The notes beneath the pieces are model-generated. The model did not search any database and was not told the origin of the DNA. It was given only the letters and a program-made list of their open reading frames with translations. Below are positions 22,617-33,630 of a DNA stretch of 64,000 bases, piece after piece. A program made the translations under genes and the position numbers. Source of the stretch: Oscheius onirici (lineage: Eukaryota; Nematoda; Chromadorea; Rhabditida; Rhabditidae); contig OW051468.1 of NCBI GenBank assembly GCA_932521025.1, positions 3,968,064-4,032,063 on the forward strand. Direction: 5' to 3'. Numbering within the stretch: the stretch's first letter is position 1; each line of letters starts with the position of its first letter.

Positions 22617-22826
22617 TTTGTTTGCCAATGTTCATTTTAGAGCTCAATAGGATCGGGTGATCACAACGCCATTGGCTAGGTGTCCTAATGAAGATTGTCA
22701 TATTTTTTCGTCTGTTTTTCATCTTGTGGTTACTCCTTGTCCGGGCATACTTTTATTCACTTGTAAGATGTTTTAAAGTTTATTTTTTAGAAGATTTGCT
22801 AAGGTGTACTTTTACCGCTGTCAACA

Positions 22827-23588
22827 ATGAGTGATTGGGGTGAGTCTTCCTCAGATTCTCTCGAAAAAAAAACTTTAGATGCTGACGATTTCGAGCCCGA
22901 GGTTGCCTCTCTGGCCCCTCCGCCAGCTCCCGTCGAAGAGCCTATCGTGCAACAGACTCACAAGCCGGCTGTTCCAAAGAAAAAGGAGATCAACATGGAG
23001 AGTCTTGGACGTGAACTGACGGCGGCTGAACGGGAGGAGATCCAGAGACGGAGTGATCTCAAAATGGCCCAAGACATGTTCGGTTTGTTCTTTTTTGTTT
23101 TATCAAATTGTACTTTGAATTCAGGAATCGGTGAGGGTGAAAATGAGGCGACTTCGTACGACGACATCATCACCAAAGACGAATTCGAAGAATGGGGAAC
23201 AAAAGTCGGAACATTCTTGGCCAAGAGACACAAAGCCGCCCATTATGGAGATCTCATCAACAAACTCATCATCTCCGTTTCCGAAAAGCGTTCGTTTTTC
23301 TTATTTTCTGTTCACTCGGGTACGTTTCAGTTGATGGTGCCGAAATTCGCAAGATTTCAAACAATCTAAAAGCCGTAGCAGACTCGAAGAAGGACGAAAA
23401 GACAAAAACTGCCGTTGTCGGAGGGGCCAGGAAAAAGAAGGCCGTTTTGAAAGGTGCCGGTAAGGGCAACGACTTTGACGACTTCGGCACTGGTGGTAAG
23501 AAACGCTTTGGTCATAAAGGAAAATAATTCAGGACAAGACGGCAAATTCGGCGGCGGATACGACGATTTGGAAGACGACTTCATGTGA
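22827..23588 (+). CDS. eif-3.J: Translation initiation factor eIF3 subunit J
   Basis: A loosely bound eIF3 subunit that helps place mRNA on, and release it from, the 40S subunit. The protein begins MSDWGESSSDS, a typical acidic start, then has a Pro/Glu region, KKKEINMESLGRELTAAERE, a helix LKMAQDMFG, and a folded part LSTKDEF-like ITKDEFEEWGTKVGTFLAKR with HYGDLINKLI. A Lys-rich stretch and an acidic end (DFDDF...YDDLEDDFM) close it. Introns are short. The family fit in length and order is good. The upstream acceptor ttttttag lies about 35 bases before the ATG. The gene is the middle member of an operon-like string. Confidence 0.9.
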
Positions 23589-23747
23589 TCATTTCCTTGG
23601 TATTCCTACATTCATCTGCCTTCCCAGAAATTGTTATTCATATTTCTACTCGCTGTTGGGTTACTTATGAGCATATGAAGTTGATTTGTGTTCACTTTTT
23701 TAGATTGAAAATACCTTTTTTTTCGTTCATATCTTTGCAATTTTTCC

Positions 23748-26556
23748 ATGCCTTCTAACCGAGCTCAGATGGAAGAACCAGTTTCATTGGCCGACTTACT
23801 TGAGCACGGAGATTTTGAACTGACGTGTTGGGAGGATGATGATCTGGCTCTGCGACTGGCCGCTTGCCATGGACGGCATCCCTACAACGAAATGACCATG
23901 CACGAGAGACGCTGCTTCCCCGACATATTCTTGGACAAGACCAAGCAGAAAGTTTACCTTTATATTCGCGGGAAAATTGTCAGTTTTTGTGGTTTAAAGT
24001 TGTGAAAACTCTTACTTCAGTTGCAACGCTGGATGTTGGAACCGAACGTAGAAGTGACCGTTTACAATGTCCAGGATCACATAAGCAAGCCTTTCCATGG
24101 TATTTACTAGTCGTTTTCAATAGAAAAGGGATTTCAGAGCAGAGTGATATAATCAGAAGATGTCTAGCCTATTTGACACGTTACGGTTACATAAATTACG
24201 GCTGTTATCATCCTCTGACTGGTCAGTTTTCCATTCAATCTTCACTTTGTTAGTTTTAGGAATTCCTTGGAAGAAAGAGATCAAACGAATAGTCGTCATT
24301 GGTGCCGGTATTGCGGGAATTGCAGCTGCTAAACAACTCCGTAAATTTGGGTTCAATGTTACCGTTCTCGAAGCTGGAGTATGTTTTCGAATCGGCCAGT
24401 AAATTTGAATCTTTTCAGAATCGAATCGGAGGTCGAATCCATTCAACCCAGCTGGAGTCCCAGTCGTCGATTGGAAAGAACAAAAGCTACATTTACGGAT
24501 ATGACCTCGGAGCCGAGGTTTTGACCGGGCAACGTAGAAAAATTGGTGACTGTAATCTCGAATCAATTTCAGAAGGGAATCCGTTGTTCTCACTGATGAA
24601 ACAGCTGAGTTGTGCTCCAGTCAGTCTCAACAACCACTGCTCACTATACGACGAAGCTGGAAGACTCGTTGAGGAATCGCGAATGGCTTTGACTCTCGAT
24701 ATATTCCGGTACTTTATGTTTTCTTGAAATTGAAAAACATTTTCTTCAGAAAAATGTGCGATTCTCTTCTATACATGGTCAATGCCAAGGAACTAACGAC
24801 TCTCGAAGGCGAAACCCTCAATGTGCAAAAGACTTTTGACAAACTCAGAGCGTAATCTGTTCTCACAATTGTAGAATGTCTCTGTTTTAGGCAACTGGAA
24901 TTCGATACCGTCAAGCATCAAGAATACTACTACGACAACTTCTTGGCCGTTTTGAATAAGCTCAAAGCCACAGTTCAGAATGTATGCTTGTAGTTCAAAT
25001 AATGCTGAACACTAAATTTTGTAGATCAAGGAGCTCGGAGTCAGTGCTGACTTTTTGAACCAAAAGGCTGATATTTTGGAGACTATGCGAAATTGTGAGG
25101 AAGTGAACGAACAAGAGCTGGAACTTCTGAACCGTTTTCAATATGTCGACATGAACCGATTTGCTCGTCTCTACGATACGGCGAAAGAACGTCGAAAGGA
25201 GCTGACTGCTCTAGTGCGAGAGTTCAAAAGGAACGTTCCCAGGCATGTTCCCTTTTGAATTACATTCATCAAAAAGATTTCAGCAGTGTTTTCATCAATC
25301 CCAAGGAACGTCAGATACTGGAATGGCATTGTGCTTGCGTAGAGGGTAAATTCGGAACGACTCTCGATCAGATTCCAGCCGAACATTTCGACCCAGCCAA
25401 CGGTGAACCTTTCAAGGAAAGCAACCTTGCTTGTTAGTTTTTTTTCCTCTTATAATAGTTTTTTTAGTCCGAGAAGGAATGGGCCTGTTTGTGCGCAAAC
25501 TTACGGCCGATGACAAAGTTTCCCTGAACTGTACAGTCAATGAAATCAACTACGAGGGAAAAAGTAGGAAAAGTGATAACTTTGCAAGATTCTCTATTCA
25601 GAAGTTACCGTCAAATATATAAGAAAAGAACGTACCGACGGAGAAGACGCGCTTGTTGAAGACGAAGCGACCGTCGATGCCGTCGTTTGTACCGTTCCTC
25701 TGGGAGTCTTGAAGAATAATGTCATCAATTTCGTTCCGTCATTGCCAGAAGACAAACAAGAAGCTATCCGAAAAATGGGATTCGGAGTTCAAAACAAGGT
25801 TTTTTCATTATGTTTATCTATTCAATGTACAATTCAGATTGTGCTCGTCTTTGACAGACCTTTCTGGCCGGCGGACCAAAGCTTCTATGGTCATCTCAAT
25901 CCAAATGCGTTAGTCTTGTCTTTTTTAAACAAAAAATTAGTTTTTAGAGCTTCCCGAGGCGAGTTCTACATGTTCACAGTTGTCGGCGCGAAGCCCGTTT
26001 TGACTGCTCACATGGCCGGTTCGGCTGCTATTCTCGACCAGCCAAACGAAGTAATTGTGAGCAATTGTATGGCTGTCCTCAAGAACATCTTCGGAACGAC
26101 CTCCACCCCGAAACAGCCGAAACAAGCCTTTGTCACCCGCTGGCATCTTGATAAGCTCTTCTACGGGACTACTTCTTACGTGAAAATTGGAGCAGACTGT
26201 CAGTTTACTGGCGTTTGGTCCATAGCATTCAATTTCAGACGCCATGTATGATACGCTAGCCAGTCCTGTAACTGGCCCAGCTTCCAACAACCAGCCCTGT
26301 CTCTTTTTCGCCGGTGAACACACGAATCGAACAGTTCCTGCTACGGTCCCCGGTGCTTGGCTCAGCGGAGTTAGAGTGGCTGCCGAGGTTGCGGACACTT
26401 TTCTTGGCCAACCATTTGCCAAACGTTACGACGATGCCGAGGCCATCGAAATCAGCGATGACGAAGTGCGTTTTTCTATAAACATCGATATTTTTTGTTT
26501 TATAGGTTCCTGCAGTCGCTAATGCGGGCCAAGCCGGTAGCGCAGATCCAGTTTAG
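23748..26556 (+). CDS. Lysine-specific histone demethylase LSD1/KDM1A
   Basis: A FAD-dependent amine oxidase that removes methyl groups from H3K4me1/2. Exons give a SWIRM domain ([39 protein letters not shown]), a Rossmann FAD site ([31 protein letters not shown]), a coiled-coil Tower insertion (about LEFDTVKHQ to [10 protein letters not shown], which binds CoREST in LSD1), and the C-terminal oxidase half ([48 protein letters not shown]). The Lys in QNKIVL matches the catalytic Lys661 of human LSD1. An acidic tail follows. The Tower domain separates it from LSD2. C. elegans has spr-5, lsd-1 and amx-1; I cannot tell which is closest. It lies 159 bp downstream of eIF3J on the same strand. Confidence 0.93.
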
Positions 26557-26810
26557 AAGTAAACAAGAATAAGCGCAGACGCCTGAACGACAGATCTTTC
26601 GCAGATCTCCTTGTCTCATTATTAAATTGTTATCATTTTCGGTGGATGAATTCTGTTGCGTTTTCAGAGGTAGCTTCAATTGACAAGTGATCACGGCGAA
26701 GATGTTATAGCAAAATCATCGAAACCTTTTCTGCAAAAATATGTTCTCGCTTATGTTGAATAGGAGATAAATATCCTTCGCGCAGTAGAACGCTGTGTGG
26801 GTCTCCTATA

Positions 26811-26862
26811 TTAAAGTGAGCCTCCCCGCTACCCCTTTTGAATTTGCGCGCGCAGATTCTTC
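26811..26862. repeat. Dispersed GCGCGC / GGGGTAGC repeat, reverse copy
   Basis: Reads ttaaagtgagcc, tccccgctacccc, ttttgaatttgcgcgcgc; the reverse complement has the same order as the block at 20177-20227. Confidence 0.55.
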
Positions 26863-27032
26863 GACTCCTGATTTAACGGTGTAGTGGTACTCTGCGTGGT
26901 TTACTATATTAACGAAGTAGCGAGTTAGACAGTAAAGGTCTGTGCATTCGATAATGATGCCGAAGCCAATTTATGTACCCAATCCCCGTTTCATATAAGG
27001 ATGTCGAAAGGTAAACATCCCCGGGTATCCCA

Positions 27033-27407
27033 GACAGGGATGGCAAACCTGGCCGAAAAAGTCGCGCCGGCCAGGTTGAGCCAGGCCAAGTTGTAAACAG
27101 GGCGCCAACCTGGCCAGGTTTGGCGGCTAGGCTAGGATATAAAACTCCATTTTTCTTGTAGATTCTTGTACTAGATGTTATTTTTTTTCCCCTTTATCGT
27201 TGCAACACGTTATAAAGTCACCAACAACGACAATAAAATAAGAAAACAAAAATCGAGTTTTATCGATTTGCTACAGTAACCCGCCGCGATCCTAGCTGCC
27301 AAACCTGGCCAGGTTTGGCGCGCTGTTTACAAGTTAACCTGGCCCGGCAAGGTTGGCGCCGTGTTAACAACCTGACCTGGCCGGCCGGCAGGTTTGCCAT
27401 CCCTGTC
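27033..27407. repeat. Palindromic element with TGGCCAGG-rich arms
   Basis: The left edge gacagggatggcaaacctgg is repeated as its reverse complement at the right edge (27388-27407). Both arms are full of the motif cctggccagg, and the middle has a T-rich tract. The outer 20 bases pair almost perfectly, so this looks like a foldback MITE-like element of about 375 bp. Confidence 0.75.
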
Positions 27408-27432
27408 CCAGAAAAATGCAAAAAACATTATA

Positions 27433-27502
27433 CGCATGTGGGAATCGAACCCCTGCTCATTTGTTTTACAGTCAATAATGTTATCCATTAGGCCAGTCAG
27501 CG
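27433..27502 (-). repeat. tRNA-like SINE module
   Basis: Minus strand: TGGCCTAATGGATAACA, an anticodon-like loop ctgtaaa (GTA, Tyr-like) and GGGTTCGATTCCC. The T-stem pairs at only three of five positions and the acceptor arms do not pair. It lies between two palindromic elements. Confidence 0.6.
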
Positions 27503-27562
27503 AAGGCGACGCCGTTCCTCGGCGACGCACATGAGCTTCGCTAATCAGCTAATACACGGTGC

Positions 27563-28250
27563 TATTAGGGCGCGTCAGAAGTCGTGTCCCGTAGTACCAC
27601 AGCTACCCTTCAAATTGATCGGATCGGTCCGGGATTGTTTCTGGGGGTAGTCGACCTCAAAAAAAATTATTGAGAGCTTTTGGGACAGTTTGGATTTTGA
27701 GATCAAGGGTTACGGTAGCTTTGAAAATCGGACCAAAAATGTATTTTCGCGAAAACTTTTTGGTGTTGGGAGATACAAAAAAATGGTCAACTACAAAAAA
27801 AAATCACCTCATCGAGACGCATCTTTCTTTTTTTGAAAAACGTATTTTACTCTTTCGTGCAAAAAGTTATTCGACTTTCCATTTTTCGACAAAACCAGTG
27901 CCTGTGCGTTAACCACGCTGGAGTGACCAGGGTTCGAGTCCGCGGAGATCAAATTTTTTTTGTTTTTTATCAGTAGCATTTTACAGGGCTAAATATCACC
28001 CCTGTAAAATATCAGCATTTTTTTGACCATTTTTTTGTATCTCCCAACACCAAAAAGTTTTCGCGAAAATACATTTTTGGTCCGATTTTCAAAGCTACCG
28101 TAACCCTTGATCTCAAAATCCAAACTGTCCCAAAAGCTCTCAATAATTTTTTTTGAGGTCGACTACCCCCAGAAACAATCCCGGACCGATCTGATCAATT
28201 TGAAGGGTAGCTGTAGTACTACGGGACACGACTTCTGACGCGCCCTAATA
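27563..28250. repeat. Large palindrome (688 bp) with tRNA-like centre
   Basis: Arms of about 228 bp (27563-27790 and 28023-28250) are reverse complements with only a few differences, for example gatcggatcgg against gatcagatcgg. The outer ends read tattagggcgcg and cgcgccctaata. The spacer holds a B-box-like ggttcgagtcc module at 27896-27950. The near-identity of the arms suggests recent origin or ongoing conversion. Confidence 0.85.
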
Positions 28251-28276
28251 ATCAGCAAGCGGGGGAGGCTCGCTTT

Positions 28277-28485
28277 AAAGTCTGTTAAAAAAAAGAACGC
28301 AACAGTAACCCATAAATATTTCGCTTCGAGAACCACGAACCCCTGATTTTCAGGTAAACTGCAACAATTCAAACCGATTTCTTGATTTTATCAACGGTGA
28401 ACTTGGCGCGCTTCAGGGGTTTGTGGTTCTCGAAGCGAAATATTTATGGGTTACTGTTGCATTCTTTTTTTTTTGAACAGACTTT
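28277..28485. repeat. Palindromic element, 209 bp
   Basis: The left arm aaagtctgttaaaaaaaaga, then gcaacagtaacccataaata and tttcgcttcgagaaccac, is mirrored on the right by gtggttctcgaagcgaaat and tgggttactgttgc up to aacagacttt. The arms are about 75 bp and nearly identical. It ends 65 bp before the ATG of the GLH gene. Confidence 0.8.
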
Positions 28486-28549
28486 AGTGTATCTCAATGA
28501 TTTCTCCCTATTTCATTTTCGGATATTTATTACAATTTTCAGATTTAAA

Positions 28550-31500
28550 ATGTCGGATGACGGATGGGGTAATGATCCAAAAGTAAGCAACGCCCCTAGC
28601 AATGGCTTTTGCGGCATTTCATTCGCCGCTACAAGTGAGATTGTTGCAATTTTTCGAGAATAGCTTTGTTTTCTAGATTGTCAACTACCTGCTTCTCAGC
28701 AGCCCAGTGGTGCTCCTACCAGTTTCGCCAATGCCCTGGGATTCGGCTCGATGAACAACCAATCTCCCAGCGCTCCCTTTGGAAATCAGACGAACAGTAA
28801 CGGCTTCGGTTCGGGCTTCAACAATCAAACTACCGCCAGCTCTACCTTTGGAAAGCCGCAGAACAATGGTTTCGGATCGGCCACAAACAACCAAGCTAAT
28901 TCCGGCAGCACTTTTGGAAACCCCAACAACCAGGCTATTGTCAGCTCCAGCTTTGGAAATCCGATGAACAGCAGTCTCTTTGCCTCGAATAACAAGTCAG
29001 CTACCAGCACTTCTCCAATTGGAAATCAGACATCCAACGGCTTCGGATCGGCCACGAACAACCAAGCTAACCCCGGCAGCACATTTGGAAATTCGACGGG
29101 TGGAGTTGGATTCGGCGGTGCTCCCAACAATCAATCTACTGGTATCTCTGGCTTTGGAAAGCCGACGATCAGCGGCGGTTTCAACTCTGCTAAGAACAGT
29201 CAAGCCGCTGGCAGCTCTCCTTTTGTCGGTTCCGCTGGATTCGGATCTTTCAGCAACAATCAAGTTGGTGGTTTTGGGTCGAACCAGTCTACCTTTGATA
29301 TCCCCGGCGGATTTGGAAGCTCTTTCAATACCGGTACGGATTTTTCATTTATTTCGAATACGTTATTTTTAGATCCCTCAAAAGGGAAATCGGACAACGC
29401 CTGTAGACGCTGTGGTGAAACTGGCCATTTCGCTAAAGATTGTTCTCAGCCCCCTCGTCCCAGCGGTGCCTGTAATACGTGTGGCGAAGAAGGCCACTTC
29501 TCTCGAGATTGTACCAAGCAGCGTCCTCCCTCCAGCGATCCCTGCAAGTTCTGTAATGAGGTTGGACATTGGAATCGTGACTGTCCGAAGGCTCGTTGCT
29601 CTAACTGTCGCCAGGAAGAACATGTTATTGCAGCCTGTCCTAATCCTTGTGAGTTTTGTTTTTGCTTCTGTTGAAATTTCATTGCGTTCTACTGTTAGCC
29701 ACTGTTGTTTGTTTTTAGGCAATCGATATAATCAACTTGGCCATCAGCCTCGCGACTGCTCCAAGCCACCGACGTGCAGAAACTGTGGTAACGAGAGGCA
29801 CATGTCTGCCGAATGTCAAGACCCGCCAAAACCTCGCGAAGACGGACAGAAGCCTCCCTCGACTTTTGTGAGAGAAGACGAAGATGTGGAAGAGCTCCTT
29901 AAGACGGCTCTGCATGGAGGATCCATGTTTGATCGATTCTTTGCTGCTGAGAGTGATATTACTGGCGGTGTGAAGCCTGGTGTCGCTAAGATTGAATCGT
30001 TCGATCAGCTCGGTCTGGACAGTCGCATTTTGCAGAACATTAATTGTTGCGGATACCTGAAGCCGACTCCAGTTCAGCAGCTCTCGATGCCCATCATCAA
30101 ATCTGGTAAGACTTGGCAAAGTTTGGTTATTAATGCAAATATTAGGCTCGGACCTTATTGCGTGCAGTCAGACTGGCTCTGGTAAAACTGCCGCTTATCT
30201 GATTCCTACCATGAACGACTGTCATCTTAAAAAAGATTATGGAGAAGGAGAAGAGAACTGCCATCCCAGGTAACCCATCCTTTACATTTAACTCTCGTTT
30301 AGAATTCTTGTGATTGTACCCACACGCGAGCTTGCCGTTCAAGTTTTCAACGAGAGTCGCAAATATGGCTATTTGACCCCGATGAGAAGCATCGCTGTTT
30401 ACGGTGGTACCTCGGTTCAAGCACAGAGGACTCAGCTGAAGCTTGGACAAACAGTCGTTGCTGCTACTCTGGGACGTCTGAAGCAGTTTGTAGAGGAGGT
30501 GACTATTTGTTTTTACTTAACATGAAGTAACATTTAGGGAATCATCGTTTTGGATATGCTTCGTTTCATTGTCTTTGACGAAGTTGACCGTCTTATTGAG
30601 CAAGATACCGAGAACATAATGCAGTCAATCTCTGCTAAAAGCCCTAATGATGTACAGAGAATTATGTTCAGGTTTGCAAGCTATTAGTTTGTTCTACATT
30701 GTTTTTAGCGCTACGCTCCCCGCTGAGGTGCAGACCCAGGCAAAAGCTATTCTGAAACAAGATTTCGTCTTTTTGACTGTCGATAAGGTCGGAGCTGCCA
30801 ATAGCTGCATTACACAAGAATTTATCTACCTCGACTGGAATAAAAAGGAGGAGGAGTTGATGAAGCTACTTGACATCGACACCACCAATCTTGTAGTTCA
30901 GTCTGACACTAAGATCTTTGAGAAGAAGACTTTGATCTTCGTTGGCAAAAAGTAAAGAAAATGTCTTTTACTGAGCTAACCGATTTTTACAGGAGCTTCG
31001 TAGACGTCCTCGCCGCCACTATTTGTCAGGCAGGAATTCCAGCAACTTCTATCCATGCTGATCGCCTTCAGAACGGTATTTGTTCATAGATTCACTTATT
31101 CGACCTGATTTCAGAACGAAACGAAGCCCTCAAAGATTTTGTCTACGGACGCAAAGCTGTTTTGGTTGCTAGTGCTATCCTTGAGCGTGGTTTGGACATC
31201 AAGGGAGTCGACCTCGTCATCAATTACGGTAAGATTTTTTTTTCAAATTTTCATTAATCAATGTACAGACATGCCAGTCGACGGTGCAGCCGCTCCCGCC
31301 ATTGACCAATATGTTCACAGGTAGGGTTTTCACTTTGAAACCAATCACCATTCGTTTCGTTGCAAAACGCTAATATAACTTTCGCCCTCTAATTTCTCAC
31401 CCCAAACACCCGGAAAATCCAATCACAGGTCCGATTTTCAAGCCTTAGTGGCTTACAAATCATCGAGGATGTTTCAGGATCGGTAGAACTGGAAGAGTTG

Positions 31501-31679
31501 GAAACCCCGGCCGAGCTGTTTCCTTCATAACCGAGCGTGATCTCAAGATGACTCCTGCTCTCGTCGCTTTGCTCAAAGACTCTGGTCAAGTTGTTCCCGA
31601 TTGGATAGCCCAAGCCGCTAAAGGAGAAGATATGACTGTTCCTTTCGCCCCGGCTGCCACCGAGGAAGGAGAATGGTGA
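28550..31679 (+). CDS. glh: GLH/Vasa-type germline RNA helicase with FG repeats and CCHC knuckles
   Basis: A DEAD-box-family RNA helicase of germ granules. Order: start MSDDGWG; about 200 residues of Gly/Asn/Phe-rich FG repeats (SxFGNP, GFGS); zinc knuckles CRRCGETGHFAKDC, CNTCGEEGHFSRDC, CKFCNEVGHWNRDC, CSNCRQEEHVIAAC, CNRYNQLGHQPRDC (second Cys replaced by Tyr) and CRNCGNERHMSAEC; then the helicase. Motifs seen: Q motif (GYLKPTPVQQ), I (SQTGSGKT), Ia (PTRELAVQ), II as DEVD at 30577-30588 instead of DEAD, III (SAT), a GLH-like DKVGAANSCITQEF, V (ERGLDIKGVD) and VI (HRIGRTGRVGN). It ends in EEGEW, the acidic-Trp tail of Vasa. FG repeats plus CCHC knuckles are the C. elegans GLH layout, where they hold P granules at nuclear pores. 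Confidence 0.92.
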
Positions 31680-31720
31680 TCTCCAATGTTTTTTTTTCCG
31701 GTTGTTTATTACAATGTTTG

Positions 31721-31763
31721 TTTTCCACTCAGTTTGTTCCTATAAACCTCTACCAAAAGTTGT
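31721..31763. repeat. Direct repeat copy A in the 3' flank of GLH
   Basis: A 43-base segment (ttttccactcagtttg through aaaagttgt) recurs in the same orientation at 33059-33101 with one difference. The 1.3 kb between the copies contains the GAGCCGGCTCG repeats. Confidence 0.8.
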
Positions 31764-32210
31764 TGTGTCCTGCGATTTATCACGGGATTCAAGGGCAACA
31801 TGGGTTTAGTTTATGTAGATTTATTTAGCCAAAAGATAACAATATACAGCTAGAGCCGGAAAGAATATTATGATCAACTGACCAGGTTTTTCCGCCCGCC
31901 CCTGACTTTTCGACGTTTTTGAAATGCCATGTTTTTATACTAATCCCCTTTCCAAAATTTTCACTTCTGCAAAGGTGCGTAATGGTAAAACACACTACTA
32001 GCCAAAATTTCGATGACAAAGATTGCTTAACAAAATTAGGATAAATTTAGGCACGGGCCGAGATTTGGAAATTTTTTTTAGAAAAGGGGTGTTTTTTTTA
32101 CCAAAATGTGCATTTTTTCATAATTTTTAGTGAAAAAAATCAGCAAAATGTAACTATTACTATTCATCTAATTAGTTCTAAAATACGCTAAAATGCAATA
32201 TAATATGACC

Positions 32211-32375
32211 AGTATACTTGGGCAGCTCGAGCCGGCTCGCTCGAAGGGGGTCTACGAGCCGGCTCGAAAGGGGCCCGCGAGCCGGCTCGGCTCGAGTTTT
32301 TTTTTTCAAATTTCAAATTTTTCTTAGCTTTCTGATCAGTGATGTGCGGAAATTTATTCTGCAAAAGTGCGTAAC
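32211..32375. repeat. Dispersed repeat copy 2 (inverse of 467-641)
   Basis: Starts agtatacttgggcag, passes through a GAGCCGGCTCG core, and ends ctgatcagtgatgtgcggaa, ctgcaaaagtgcgtaac. It is the reverse complement order of 467-641. Confidence 0.75.
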
Positions 32376-32727
32376 GATTAGATATCGTCGTTTTTAGCGT
32401 TGTTTTCTTCAGTTTTTCTCTTTTTTTCTATTTTTCCTCAATGAACGCTGCCCAAATACACTGGCAAAAAATAAAAAGAGTAAAAATGTTTTAGATAACT
32501 AACTTCGTAGTAACAAGTTTAGACAAGTCACTATTGGGAGACTTTGCTTCTGCATTCGGTAGTCCCCACACAAGGAATATATGGGGGGATAATACGTTAC
32601 TTTGAAACTGGAAGGGCGCTGCAAACCTGGTGTTGAGTCAACACTGTTGACTAAAACAACCTTGAGAAGAAGTTATCAGGCACTTCGGGGAATTTGAAAA
32701 AAAAACTTCATTCTGAAATTTTTGGCT

Positions 32728-32846
32728 TGGACGCTCGAGCCGGCTCGCTCGAAGGGGGTCTGCGAGCCGGCTCGGTTCGACCATGCCTCTCGAGCCGGCT
32801 CGAAAACAGCTCGAGCCTAAAAATTTCGGCTCGTGCCCAAGTATAA
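32728..32846. repeat. GAGCCGGCTCG-rich repeat copy 3
   Basis: Contains four close copies of gagccggctcg and the terminal motif gcccaagtata shared with copies 1 and 2, but lacks the gcacttttgcag end. Confidence 0.65.
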
Positions 32847-33058
32847 TGACCAGCTTCATTTTTGGTCTGATCCCGGTCCGATGGCCAAGTCTGGCGAGCG
32901 GGCCCTGAAATCTCGGCCCCGCCTGTTCTTAAGCCTAGATAAATCAAAAGGCCTAAAAACGGTTTTCGATTTTTCCTAATTTTGTTAAGGGCACCAAAGG
33001 TAGCGTAGCGAGACCCATTACCGTAAAGATGCGGGAATTCATATAAGGATTACAACAA

Positions 33059-33101
33059 TTTTCCACTCAGTTTGTTCCTATAAACCTCAACCAAAAGTTG
33101 T
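33059..33101. repeat. Direct repeat copy B
   Basis: Second copy of the 43-base segment at 31721-31763, same strand, one mismatch. It immediately precedes a splice acceptor-like ttgcag at 33131. Confidence 0.8.
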
Positions 33102-33131
33102 GATTAATTCCTCGTTTTTTATTCATTGCAG

Positions 33132-33630
33132 GTCTGCGCGGAGGAATTGTACTGCCGCTACTGTCTGTCTAATTGGCAGCTGCTGTGTCGACATCACATT
33201 CTCTAGGCTAATCTTGAGGACGTTACCCTAAAACTTTGACCAAAACCTTCCGTGCTCTCAAAAAGTTTCTCCAAATGTGTGTTTGTGCACGGTCGTCCGA
33301 TGTCAAACAGCACTTCACCTGAAACACGTGCGGGTGCGTTCTTCGGGACTCGTAGCGTTTGCGCGACACTTTGACATCGTGTCTCGGAAATTCATTTTCC
33401 CACATTGATTCACACGCATAATTGCTATTGAAAGAGATTTGTTTTTTGTTCTTCTGTTGTGTTTAGATAGACGGCTGATCAGGTTCTGTTCTTCATTTTC
33501 CTGTCATTCTCTCCAAAATCAGGTACAAGCGTCTGTCAGCCAGCGAACTACCTCTCTTTCCGCGGGGTCGTGGCCCCATTTCGGAGCGATCGATGTCCGA
33601 TCCCACATCCCCTACAGACCAGCCAATTAA
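33132..33630 (+). other. Exon-like pieces of an unassigned gene or gene fragment
   Basis: After a good acceptor (ttcattgcag) the frame reads VCAEELYCRYCLSNWQ, then LLCRHHIL and a stop at 33206. The pattern V-C-x(4,5)-C-R-x-C...R-H-H recalls the C-terminal zinc-binding tail of CPEB proteins, but no RNA-recognition motif lies upstream. A second piece (33523-33630), also after a good acceptor, reads YKRLSASELPLFPRGRG and ends at a gt donor. If the first piece uses a gtgtcg donor, the two join in phase. This may be a real but incomplete gene, or a displaced fragment. Confidence 0.25.

Larger units (their letters stand above)
26557..28549. other. Repeat nest between LSD1 and the GLH helicase
   Basis: No gene is seen. 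Almost the whole stretch is made of inverted repeats: 27033-27407, 27563-28250 and 28277-28485, together with a GCGCGC/GGGGTAGC repeat at 26811-26862 and two tRNA-like modules. All are given separately below. The GLH promoter must lie within or beside the last palindrome. Confidence 0.75.

Noticed and set aside
26811-28485. CRISPR-like or tandem array
   Set aside because: Repeats are inverted and of different families, not regularly spaced direct repeats; the genome is eukaryotic.
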